Shown in pieces: positions 17,725 to 24,927 of a stretch of DNA of 34,206 nucleotides (the stretch's first letter is position 1; every line of letters starts with the position of its first letter). The stretch lies in contig NZ_LWSK01000061.1 of assembly GCF_001642955.1 (NCBI RefSeq), positions 1 through 34,206 of the forward strand. Reading direction: 5' to 3'. Position numbers and translations under genes: made by a program. A model generated the notes under the pieces. It saw only the letters and a program-made list of their open reading frames with translations, had not been told where the DNA came from and searched no databases. The stretch comes from Rubripirellula obstinata. GTDB lineage: Bacteria > Planctomycetota > Planctomycetia > Pirellulales > Pirellulaceae.

Positions 17725-18698
17725 GCTTGCGTCTGCAACCGATTCTCAAGCAACCAATGGTATCTGACGGCAAGTGCCGCAATGGACTCTGAATCTTGTA
17801 GATCCGCGACGAGATTGGCGGGGATGCCTTCAACGCCGTGGATAGCACCGGACATCGCGCCAACAATTGCCCCCAGTGTATCGACATCACCGCCAAGTTG
17901 CACGGCAGATGTGACTGCGTCAATCCAGGAGTTTCGGTGTTGGTTAATGCAGTAGATCGACGCAAGTACCGTTGGAATCACGAAAGGCGAAATGATCGGC
18001 TCAGTGAATTCGGCGGAAGGTTGGCCAGCGGCAGCGATGAATTTTTTGCAATCGGGTGAGCGACTCCGATCGGGCAACGCCCGAATGAGACTGGCCAGTT
18101 CGGTGTCGATTGGGTCAATTGAATCGGCAAGTGCGTTGCACAATTCTGCTGCACCAATCGTGTGATCGGATGCAAGTATGTTTGCTGCAAGCGCAATGAC
18201 AACGCCACCTGCGATGCTGCGTGGATCTTGATGCGTGAGCCTGGAAATGTCGGCAACGGTCGAAACCAACGAATGGCGATCGTTACCAAACCACAGCCCG
18301 ATCGCTGCAGTTCGCATGGCAGTTCCGTTACCAGCCTGGCCAACAGGTGCACCCATATCGAAATGGTTGCCAGTTGCGAGGTATTTTTCGGCGGCTTGAG
18401 TGCAGGCACCGCCTGGGCCGATCACCGAGTGATGACGCCAAAGCTCGGAAATGGAACGTGCAACATCGGGGATGACGATGTCGCCGTTTTGCACAATGGA
18501 TTGGATTGTCGCGATCGTTAGCTGCGTGTCGTCGGTGTATTGACCGGACGGGTATCCATGATATTCGTGGAACGATGAAGCAAGAGATTCCGCATTAGGG
18601 ATATCATCGGACCACAGTCCCTCGAACGGTGCTCCCATCGCGTCGCCGACTGCACCGCCAATGAGCATTCCAATGACGATTGAGCGGGAAAGCATCAT
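17712..18698 (-). CDS. ADP-ribosylglycohydrolase (DraG family)
   Basis: Metal-dependent hydrolase that removes ADP-ribose from proteins or other molecules, 328 residues, full length. Seen motifs are the N-terminal GGAVGDAMGAPFEG (14-27), the di-magnesium site YTDDTQLT (T55, D56, D57), and the C-terminal GGDVDTLGAIVGAMSGAIHG (D271/D273, T274). The start ATG overlaps the stop of the upstream 104-residue gene (ATGA). That gene in turn overlaps a 109-residue gene (TAGTG), so the three form one coupled unit. A macrodomain gene encoded 1 kb upstream on the same strand suggests a local theme of ADP-ribose reversal. The substrate is unknown; no ADP-ribosyltransferase was seen in the window. Confidence 0.93.
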   Translation of the reverse strand: MMLSRSIVIGMLIGGAVGDAMGAPFEGLWSDDIPNAESLASSFHEYHGYPSGQYTDDTQLTIATIQSIVQNGDIVIPDVARSISELWRHHSVIGPGGACTQAAEKYLATGNHFDMGAPVGQAGNGTAMRTAAIGLWFGNDRHSLVSTVADISRLTHQDPRSIAGGVVIALAANILASDHTIGAAELCNALADSIDPIDTELASLIRALPDRSRSPDCKKFIAAAGQPSAEFTEPIISPFVIPTVLASIYCINQHRNSWIDAVTSAVQLGGDVDTLGAIVGAMSGAIHGVEGIPANLVADLQDSESIAALAVRYHWLLENRLQTQACGE

Positions 18699-19009
18699 GA
18701 TTGATAACGGTGACGCAAGTGGCGAAGTAGGGGAAAGGATTCTGACGGCCCGTGGATCATTCGAGTCTGCAGGTGCGACTGAAACGGATCATTATTAATC
18801 TCAGACTCAATGAAACGCAATAAATGGCGTTGCTGCGAGTCGTTGAGGTCCATGAAATGGAATCCAGCATCCTCCTCAGGGTGCCAATGAAGATGACCAT
18901 TTTCGAGAAAGTCAAGCCAATGTTCGAGCGACATATACACGTCACAAGGAAGACCAATGGCGTGCAAAGTGGGCTGATGTCTCGCGATCCAATTGTGCCA
19001 ATCAAACAC
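18695..19009 (-). CDS. Small conserved-looking protein coupled to the glycohydrolase
   Basis: A 104-residue, His/Trp-rich soluble protein of unknown family. It starts with GTG, overlapping the upstream TAG by one base, and ends in ATGA overlap with the glycohydrolase gene. Such tight coupling argues that it is real and works with the enzyme. Notable segments are WHNWIARHQPTLHAIGLP, VYMSLEHWLDFLENG and LHWHPEEDAGFHFMDL. It has no signal peptide or membrane segment. A role as an accessory or immunity-like subunit is speculation from size and context. Confidence 0.75.
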   Translation of the reverse strand: MFDWHNWIARHQPTLHAIGLPCDVYMSLEHWLDFLENGHLHWHPEEDAGFHFMDLNDSQQRHLLRFIESEINNDPFQSHLQTRMIHGPSESFPLLRHLRHRYQS

Positions 19010-19338
19010 TAACTACGCCTGTGGGCAATTTCAAAAATGGCAGTTCGGGCAGCCTTCGCGATTTCCGGATCGCGATGATTTTTTAGGGGAGCGAGCAATT
19101 CAATGTCCCCCATCGTTCCGATGACAAACAGGTATGCAATCGCGCCCATAAGTAAATCCTCCCTATGGTCGTCGATCGCTTGCCGGCATGATTCAAGCAG
19201 TTCTTCTTCCGCGTCTTCAGTTGCGTTGAGCACCGTGCGGACACTGCTGCGAAGTCCGTCTTGGCGAATCTGGACGTACTCTGGTTCCGCGCAGGAATGG
19301 CCCACACGCGAGAGCAGACGTTCATGGATTGGATTCAT
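19009..19338 (-). CDS. Small HEAT-repeat-like protein
   Basis: A 109-residue helical protein, the first gene of the coupled trio leading into the glycohydrolase. The C-terminal half (MGDIELLAPLKNHRDPEIAK, then ARTAIFEIAHR) reads like one HEAT/Armadillo repeat; the rest is acidic helix. No enzyme motif is present. It could be a binding partner, for example an immunity-type or adaptor protein, but nothing in the sequence decides this. Confidence 0.7.
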   Translation of the reverse strand: MNPIHERLLSRVGHSCAEPEYVQIRQDGLRSSVRTVLNATEDAEEELLESCRQAIDDHREDLLMGAIAYLFVIGTMGDIELLAPLKNHRDPEIAKAARTAIFEIAHRRS

Positions 19339-19411
19339 GTACGTTCCGAAATTATGAATGGCATCTCAGTCGGTTAGCATCCGATTTTAGTGAGTTGGGA
19401 AAGTTGCTCGA

Positions 19412-19708
19412 CTATCCATGATCCGAGGGAGCCGAATAGATAACAGAACCGCATTCATCAAGGATTGAATCGAGTTCGTTGTAGCGAATGTATCGTCCAC
19501 CTTGATGCTGATGCCTTGGATGATTTTTAGGTATCAAGGCGTCGAACCCGCCGATGCCTTCGGGATCATCTGATGGCGAAGTAACCGAAATCTCGTTGCC
19601 TCTGAGCAGACGCTCACTTGTTCCGTCTAAATAACGGACGATGAAAGCGTCGGGTAAGTCAAGCGAAAGTAGTTCGTCACCGATGTCCATTACGTGAGGC
19701 CATTTCAC
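19412..19708 (-). CDS. Hypothetical small protein
   Basis: A 98-residue acidic protein with a beta-rich look (DAFIVRYLDGTSERL, RYIRYNELDSILDE). No family is recognised. It lies 73 bases upstream of the HEAT-like gene and 64 bases downstream of the macrodomain gene on the same strand, so it may share their transcript. The second ATG (19690, MDIGDELL) is a reasonable alternative start. Confidence 0.55.
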   Translation of the reverse strand: MKWPHVMDIGDELLSLDLPDAFIVRYLDGTSERLLRGNEISVTSPSDDPEGIGGFDALIPKNHPRHQHQGGRYIRYNELDSILDECGSVIYSAPSDHG

Positions 19709-19772
19709 AAAGCATGGGATTGTTCTAGTCGGATTAGGACGCCGCCCACGAATGCTCCGCTAAATGCGACGG

Positions 19773-20330
19773 TTATCCGCTGCTATGAAGGTCATCGGGT
19801 GCGTCAAGAACGCGGTAGTCGACGTCGGCATCTGAGAGGCGGTCCGTGTATATCCGAAAGTCGCGTGGGTCGTAGCAGCAGAGTACCACAGCAGCGGGGC
19901 TCTCGCAGGAACCGACCCACTGCACGACAGTCCCGACAGCAACTTCACAGGCTTGAACGGCCGGATACCCATACGCACCAGTCGAAATGCACGGAAAGGC
20001 GACGGAGCGTAACGCGTTTGCAACAGCAAGTCTTAGTGATGCATTGTACGCGCCAGAAAGCAAAGCATCCGCAGGTTGGTCATGCCCATAGATCGGTCCG
20101 ACAGCATGAATGATATACTTGCAATTCAGGTTGAATGCAGGCGTGATCCTCGCTTCGCCGGCGGGACATGGAGCAAGCAAGCGGCATGCTTCAAGCAGTT
20201 CGGGACCAGCCAGGTCATGGACAGCACCGTCAACGCCGCCGCCACCGATCAGCGCGGAGTTTGCAGCGGTTACGATTGCGTCCACCGCTAGCTCCGTGAT
20301 GTCTCCTTGGTACAACGCAATTCGGGTCAT
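19773..20330 (-). CDS. Macrodomain protein (O-acetyl-ADP-ribose deacetylase-like)
   Basis: A complete 185-residue macrodomain of the MacroD/YmdB type, which binds ADP-ribose and commonly hydrolyses O-acetyl-ADP-ribose or mono-ADP-ribose on proteins. Motifs are GDIT (9-12), [11 protein letters not shown] with the catalytic-type Asn, the glycine-rich loop [10 protein letters not shown] (30-39), and the phosphate loop ISTGAYGYP. The C-terminus extends past the core with an unusual acidic tail. A 545-bp segment that covers most of this gene and its upstream region is repeated nearly perfectly at 21461-22005. With the glycohydrolase it makes two ADP-ribose erasers in 3 kb. Confidence 0.93.
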   Translation of the reverse strand: MTRIALYQGDITELAVDAIVTAANSALIGGGGVDGAVHDLAGPELLEACRLLAPCPAGEARITPAFNLNCKYIIHAVGPIYGHDQPADALLSGAYNASLRLAVANALRSVAFPCISTGAYGYPAVQACEVAVGTVVQWVGSCESPAAVVLCCYDPRDFRIYTDRLSDADVDYRVLDAPDDLHSSG

Positions 20331-20465
20331 TCGATCGGATCAGTCGGATGAAAAAAGGTTTCCACGTCGCCGCCACGAACGAAGTGCTTGTTTTTGTGTT
20401 GCGACAGATTGTACCAATGCAAACGCCCGTTGCCAAAGATCGCAGGTGATACCGAAGGCACTAGT
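19921..20465. repeat. 545-bp duplicated segment, copy 1
   Basis: Covers the first 137 codons of the intact macrodomain gene and 135 bases upstream. Comparing base by base with 21461-22005 I see one difference (G at 19950, T at 21490), which is synonymous in the macrodomain frame. The constant offset is 1540 bases. Homology ends at a CTAGT shared by both copies. Confidence 0.95.
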
Positions 20466-20500
20466 GCAAAAACCTTGTTGTACGCCCACCACGCTGCGAA

Positions 20501-20881
20501 TCACGCACGACATTCCATGACGAAGCCTTCGTGAAAGAAGTAGGCGGCAAGTTTTCCGGGCACGATGGAGAATACGGCGTCATGGCCAGTGCCGAGTTCA
20601 ATTGCGCGTTGCCCCGTTACAAGCAAGGGCGGGTAATCGGCATGGAATTCAAAGAACATTCCAACAGTCGCCGGATCAATCAAAGTTGGTTCAGGTGATT
20701 CCGTGCAGCATGATTTGTCGAGATGTTCGTGGAGCTTATGAGAGTTTTTGAAGAGCTGTTTGGGCCGCGATGAGAACAGATGCATCCAACGGTCGCGGCG
20801 TTCACGTTTGATAAACGCGGAAACGAATGCAGCCATGTGCGTTTGGTAAACATCATCAGGGCATTCGGGATCGGTGTCCAT
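20501..20881 (-). CDS. Hypothetical protein, 126 residues
   Basis: No recognised family. It is rich in His, Phe and charged residues, with a basic N-terminal third (SAFIKRERRDRWMHLFSSRP) and a hydrophobic C-terminal part (GMFFEFHADYPPLLVTGQ, KLAAYFFHEGFVMECRA). There is no signal peptide. It lies upstream of the macrodomain gene on the same strand. This gene appears complete, unlike its neighbours to the right. Confidence 0.5.
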   Translation of the reverse strand: MDTDPECPDDVYQTHMAAFVSAFIKRERRDRWMHLFSSRPKQLFKNSHKLHEHLDKSCCTESPEPTLIDPATVGMFFEFHADYPPLLVTGQRAIELGTGHDAVFSIVPGKLAAYFFHEGFVMECRA

Positions 20882-20936
20882 GTTTCGATCTCTTGGGCTT
20901 ACAGCGTGCTACTAGTCGTCGAAAGACCGGAAATGT

Positions 20937-21326
20937 CTACATTTGGTGTGTCACAGAACTAGCCAAATGGGGACAGGGCACCATCACGCTTGCTATCATT
21001 CCAGTGAAGAACCTTCGTCGTGCCCTGTCCCCGTTCTGTCGTTCGACACCATCCTGCGCAAGAGCCAAGCACCAGACAATAAGGATTACTGAAGGAAGAC
21101 GATAGCGCCACGCAGGAATCAGGAAGCCAACAATGAAAAAAGCGGCACACCAGCGGTAGTGACCAACTTCAGCACCTGGGACGTACGTCACGACCAAACC
21201 GAAAGCGAAGTTCAAGGCCGTAAGCCAGAAGATCGGCTTGAAGATGTAGCGAACAATGGATTCGTATCGCGTTCGAGTCGTGGAAGGCTCCGGTGGGGTG
21301 TCCAAGTGAGGTGTTGACACATTCAC
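20937..21326 (-). pseudogene. Three-helix membrane protein truncated by an 80-bp element
   Basis: The N-terminal about 95 residues encode three likely membrane segments (FWLTALNFAFGLVVTYV, WCAAFFIVGFLIPAW, LPSVILIVWCLALA). After DGVE the frame runs into the 80-bp element at 20961-21040, which supplies the last about 30 residues ([12 protein letters not shown] and on). The original C-terminus is therefore lost. It probably starts at a GTG, 21326 or 21320. Family unknown. Confidence 0.55.
20961..21040 (+). repeat. 80-bp palindromic element, copy A
   Basis: Starts AGCCAAAT, then GGGGACAGGGCAC, a 38-base loop, the perfect inverse GTGCCCTGTCCCC, and GTTCTGTC. All four copies are identical over 80 bases, loop included. 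The arms use the motif that surrounds the Y1 transposase gene. This copy ends the membrane-protein frame. Confidence 0.95.
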
Positions 21327-21367
21327 GTTCCTATTTGCATCCTTGCGTTGAAAAGCCAAATGGGGAC

Positions 21368-21447
21368 AGCCAAATGGGGACAGGGCACCATCACGCTTGC
21401 TATCATTCCAGTGAAGAACCTTCGTCGTGCCCTGTCCCCGTTCTGTC
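21368..21447 (+). repeat. 80-bp palindromic element, copy B (nested in remnants of another)
   Basis: Identical to copies A, C and D. It is flanked on the left by an extra left end (AGCCAAATGGGGAC, 21354-21367) and on the right by an extra right end (CGTTCTGTC, 21450-21458). It therefore looks inserted into, or recombined with, an earlier copy. It caps the truncated second macrodomain copy. Confidence 0.95.
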
Positions 21448-21870
21448 TGCGTTCTGTCGCTGCACGACAGTCCCGACAGCAACTTCACATGCTTGAACGG
21501 CCGGATACCCATACGCACCAGTCGAAATGCACGGAAAGGCGACGGAGCGTAACGCGTTTGCAACAGCAAGTCTTAGTGATGCATTGTACGCGCCAGAAAG
21601 CAAAGCATCCGCAGGTTGGTCATGCCCATAGATCGGTCCGACAGCATGAATGATATACTTGCAATTCAGGTTGAATGCAGGCGTGATCCTCGCTTCGCCG
21701 GCGGGACATGGAGCAAGCAAGCGGCATGCTTCAAGCAGTTCGGGACCAGCCAGGTCATGGACAGCACCGTCAACGCCGCCGCCACCGATCAGCGCGGAGT
21801 TTGCAGCGGTTACGATTGCGTCCACCGCTAGCTCCGTGATGTCTCCTTGGTACAACGCAATTCGGGTCAT
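21403..21870 (-). pseudogene. Truncated second copy of the macrodomain gene
   Basis: The first 137 codons equal those of the intact gene at 19773-20330, including GDIT, the GGGGVDG loop and ISTGAYGYP. After GTVVQ the frame enters element B and ends with [18 protein letters not shown]. The last about 48 residues of the native protein are missing. Both ADP-ribose loops remain, so residual binding cannot be excluded, but it is most likely a decayed duplicate. Confidence 0.85.
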
Positions 21871-22005
21871 TCGATCGGATCAGTCGGATGAAAAAAGGTT
21901 TCCACGTCGCCGCCACGAACGAAGTGCTTGTTTTTGTGTTGCGACAGATTGTACCAATGCAAACGCCCGTTGCCAAAGATCGCAGGTGATACCGAAGGCA
22001 CTAGT
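21461..22005. repeat. 545-bp duplicated segment, copy 2
   Basis: Near-identical partner of 19921-20465, with one mismatch seen. Its left edge lies 13 bases from the 80-bp element B. After the right edge at CTAGT the sequence (22006-22104) is unrelated to copy 1 and shows no recognised gene. Confidence 0.95.
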
Positions 22006-22104
22006 CCCTAAATAAGTATGTCGCGAGGGGATTTTCCTTACTTCGAGACCGCGCAGCATTTCTTTGCTGGCGTAGCCAGTGGCGTTGCTTGGTGGTTTTC
22101 GTGG

Positions 22105-22184
22105 AGCCAAATGGGGACAGGGCACCATCACGCTTGCTATCATTCCAGTGAAGAACCTTCGTCGTGCCCTGTCCCCGTTCTGTC
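22105..22184 (+). repeat. 80-bp palindromic element, copy C
   Basis: Identical to A, B and D. It lies 30 bases upstream of the TPR-like gene start. Unlike the other copies it does not cap a clear minus-strand gene; on its left is about 100 bases of unassigned sequence. Confidence 0.95.
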
Positions 22185-22214
22185 CGTTGCTGTTGAGAAA
22201 AGGAGATAGAACGA

Positions 22215-22769
22215 ATGGATGTTGACTCTTTGACTGAGAAATCTGGCGACTTGCTTGAGGCAGGCCAGCTCAAAGAACTAGAGGCATTGCTTGACAATGA
22301 AATTGGTGAGTACGACGCACCCGACCGCGATACTGTTGGTATTTAATATTACGAACAGGTCGGAGCGTACGAGAAAGCACTTTCGCTGGCTTTGCGTGTT
22401 CTCGAATACAAAGCATGGGAAGCCCTCTCGTCGGAAATCAGATACTCACGTTTACTCGCCATGGCGGGTCACGCCGAACGGGCATTAGAGATTTTGAAGG
22501 TCATTCGTGACAGCGGACGAATTAAACCACACTATGAAAGCGGAATGGCCAGGGCTTTCCTTACTGCCACGATTTGCGCGGCGGCTCAAACGACTGCGTC
22601 CTTTGTCATTCGTCGAGAAGCCCTGCAGCTAGCTCTTGAAGAGATAAAAGCGGGTGCAGCCACGGCTCCTCAAATGCAACGTGAAGTAATTGACGGATTA
22701 AGAGATCTTCAAGACGACCCAACAGTCACGCGGCTTACCACGGAGTTGACATCCTTGATTCCGGTGTAG
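22215..22769 (+). pseudogene. TPR-like helical protein interrupted by an in-frame stop
   Basis: A good Shine-Dalgarno (AAGGAGA) precedes ATG 22215. The frame runs 43 codons (MDVDSLTEKSGDLLEAG...), meets TAA at 22344-22346, then continues in the same frame with YYEQVGAYEKALSLALRVLE and further TPR-like helices to 22769. Removing the stop would give an about 184-residue TPR-type protein. A sense codon such as CAA or AAA changed to TAA is the simplest explanation. Restart at TTG 22392 is possible. It is the only plus-strand gene in this cluster. Confidence 0.65.
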
Positions 22770-22780
22770 AAGAATTCAAA

Positions 22781-22860
22781 AGCCAAATGGGGACAGGGCA
22801 CCATCACGCTTGCTATCATTCCAGTGAAGAACCTTCGTCGTGCCCTGTCCCCGTTCTGTC
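22781..22860 (+). repeat. 80-bp palindromic element, copy D
   Basis: Identical to A-C. On its left it begins 12 bases after the TPR-like stop. On its right it caps the truncated nucleotidyltransferase gene, supplying the last 13 codons. Confidence 0.95.
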
Positions 22861-23418
22861 CTTCGCCAGCAGTTCTGCGCCGAGCGGCGTGACGTTTTCG
22901 ACGATCGGTGAATAGAGACATTCCAGCACGTTCGGGTTCGCCTTGAGCGCGAGCACGATGAACTTCTGCAACTCCCAGTACACTTCCTGCGTTTCATCGT
23001 TTTCGAGTTGCTCGGGAACGCCGTACAACGACCAATGCAGATCGGCGGTTGGTAAGTAGATACCACGACGATCGGTGTCGGACGCTTCATCATCCAGTCC
23101 GTAAGCCCGCGAGCCGATCACGCAGCGATAGATGACTCGTTCGTACAGCCCGGCACTGGCCAGCGATGCATCGGCGTCGCGAATCGTTTGGCTTTTGAAC
23201 TCCGCAAGCCGAACGAGTTGGTCGTGATGGATCGGAGCCTCGAAGCCGTCGCTGAACTTCACTCGGTAAGCATGCGTTCGATCGACTGGGCTGCGGACGA
23301 TGACGCCAACGGCACCGGCCGGATGAGCAATGCGATCGTTCGCCGCCATCACGTCTTTCTGCGCAACGACCTGCGTGCCGACGGAGTAGATCAGGTTGGA
23401 TTCGTTCGACACGGACAT
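22816..23418 (-). pseudogene. Nucleotidyltransferase fragment (YcgL/COG3541-like), 3' end lost
   Basis: About 186 native codons remain. The nucleotidyltransferase signature is IGSRAYGLDDEASDTDRRG (GS followed by DxD), in the style of predicted nucleotidyltransferases of the COG3541 group. The N-terminal about 70 residues form a small beta domain (AGAVGVIVRSPVDRTHAYRV). After GAELLAKD the frame runs into element D and ends [13 protein letters not shown], so the rest of the catalytic and helical part is missing. It starts 12 bases after the stop of the HNH fragment, so the two were probably one operon. Confidence 0.75.
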
Positions 23419-23430
23419 TCGACTGGCGAT

Positions 23431-23694
23431 CTAAAGCTCGGGAAAGACGCCTTCGGTGATCAGTTGGCGTCGATGGGAGACGCGGTGCGAGGCGTTGATT
23501 TGCAGGACGGCGATGGTTGCTCGTCCCGCACTGGTCTTGCCGACCAGCAACGGACCTTGCCATGCAAAATGATCCGGCCACACGTCAACGCGAGGGTCAA
23601 ACAAGAACGCTTTCTCGCCGGTCTCGGCATCAATGCCGGCGATGTTGGGGCCTTTGTGGTTGTTGCAGAACGAGCAAACGCTCTGCCAGCGATC
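23431..23694 (-). pseudogene. HNH endonuclease C-terminal fragment
   Basis: Reading right to left the frame gives SVCSFCNNHKGPNIAGID, then TGEKAFLFDPRVDVWPDHF, then GRATIAVLQINASHRVSHRR and a stop at 23431. This is the conserved C-terminal portion of small HNH nucleases, which bind DNA and cut with a His-Asn-His centre; CNNHKGPNIAG is a family signature. The N-terminal part, including the first metal-binding half, is missing. An in-frame TAA sits just upstream (23695-23697), where sequence belonging to the recombinase element begins. This fragment was too short for a standard start-to-stop search. Confidence 0.7.
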
Positions 23695-23803
23695 TTAACT
23701 GCTGTCGATCCAAAACCGCCCGCACGGTAATATCAATCGAAGCTCTGCTGGCTTTGGCAGAATGGTCGATTTGCTATCAAAACTCGGTTCAAGGAGACGG
23801 ACC

Positions 23804-23994
23804 ATGCGAGACGACGAAACGAGGATTCCCCCCCGCGCCTAACGAATCGGATCCCGCTGAGCGAATTGTGGACGGCAGTCCCTGCGGAGAACCAACAACG
23901 CGTTCTACAAGTTCTTGCGAACCTTGTGACGACCCAGCTTTTGGCTCCTCGGAGCGAACAGGAGGGAAGTCATGAAGACTCTCGAAGCAACTGA
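23804..23994 (+). pseudogene. Small ORF before the serine recombinase, frameshifted in a C-tract
   Basis: AAGGAG precedes ATG 23804. The frame (MRDDETRIPPRA) stops at 23840 just after a run of seven Cs at 23828-23834. One more C would continue in the frame that reads RLTNRIPLSELWTAVPAENQ, then QRVLQVLANLVTTQLL, to a stop at 23992-23994. That continuation resembles the short helical protein often encoded before recombinases of this type. It overlaps the recombinase start by 23 bases. The cause may be mutation, slippage or a sequencing error. Confidence 0.6.
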
Positions 23995-24817
23995 CTCAGT
24001 GGCAAGTTCCACGGCTCATCCGGCCGCGGCCATTCGGTCATCCAAGATCGAGCTTTCGCATCTCGAACGTCTTGCGATCGTTTACATTCGTCAATCCTCT
24101 CCGCACCAAGTTCTGGAGAATCGTGAGTCAACGGCGCGACAATATGCTTTGGTTGAACATGCGATAACGATGGGATGGTCGAAAGATCGTGTTCTCGTGA
24201 TTGATGAAGACCAAGGACAAAGTGGCAAGTCTGCCGAGAATCGTTCGGGATTCCAACGACTGCTAACGGAAGTCACGATGAATCACGTCGGGATCGTTTT
24301 TGGACTCGAAATGAGCCGCTTGGCTCGCAGTTCAAAAGACTGGCATCACCTGCTGGAAGTTTGCGCGATCTTTGACACCTTGCTGGCCGATCAAGACGGA
24401 GTTTACACCGCATGCGATCCAAACGATCGTTTGCTTCTAGGACTGAAAGGAACGATGAGCGAAGTCGAACTTCATACGATGCGCAATCGCCTCCGGCGAG
24501 GCGCGCTCAACAAAGCACAGCGAGGGGAACTGTTCCATGGCGTGCCTTTTGGGTACGTCATACTACAGAATGGCGAAGTGGCATTTGATCCTGACGAACA
24601 GGCCCAGCACGTCGTACGAATAATCTTTGAGAAGTTCGACGAGCTTGGTGCGATTTACTCGCTCTTTCATTACCTGGTTCGCAACGGCATCGACCTTCCC
24701 GTTCGCGCGAAGTCGGGACAGCGAAAAGGTGAGCTGGATTGGCGGCGACCGTCTCTGGCAACTCTTTGCCAGATGCTGCATCACCCGATCTATGCGGGGG
24801 CCTACTCAACGCCGTGA
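23972..24817 (+). pseudogene. Large serine recombinase, C-terminus removed by an IS
   Basis: The N-terminal resolvase domain carries the catalytic serine (YIRQSS, S42), DEDQGQSGKSAENRSGF, GLEMSRLARSSKDW and the EVELHTMRNRL helix. A recombinase domain follows (about 180-281; RRGALNKAQRGELFHGVPFG, HHPIYAGAY). AGGAGG lies eight bases before ATG. The frame ends two codons into the IS at 24807. Family members usually run to 500-700 residues with a zinc-ribbon and coiled coil, so more than half of the DNA-binding region is gone. It probably belonged to a small transposon that had itself inserted into the HNH gene. Confidence 0.88.
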
Positions 24818-24870
24818 AGAGTTTTTGCACGGCAAAAACCGCTGTTTCGCTAATCCCTCATAAATGAAAA

Positions 24871-24927
24871 GGTCAGATTCCCCCCAACACCTAACTGAAA
24901 ACGATTCAGTCGGAAAGGAATCTGACC
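24871..24927 (+). promoter_or_regulatory. Hairpin that pairs the transposase ribosome-binding site
   Basis: GGTCAGATTCC (24871-24881) and GGAATCTGACC (24917-24927) form a perfect 11-bp stem whose right arm runs up to the ATG at 24928 and overlaps the AAGGA site. A smaller ACTGA/TCAGT stem lies in the loop. In a read-through transcript the ribosome site would be hidden, a known kind of safeguard in other IS elements; its use here is inference. Confidence 0.65.

Noticed and set aside
22001-22297. Minus-strand frame crossing element C
   Set aside because: It is antisense to the TPR-like start and consists largely of the 80-bp element translated; no independent protein features.
20961-22860. Integron gene-cassette array with attC sites
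   Set aside because: The 80-bp elements lack the GTTRRRY/RYYYAAC core sites, are identical even in the loop, several adjoining genes are truncated, and no integrase gene is present.
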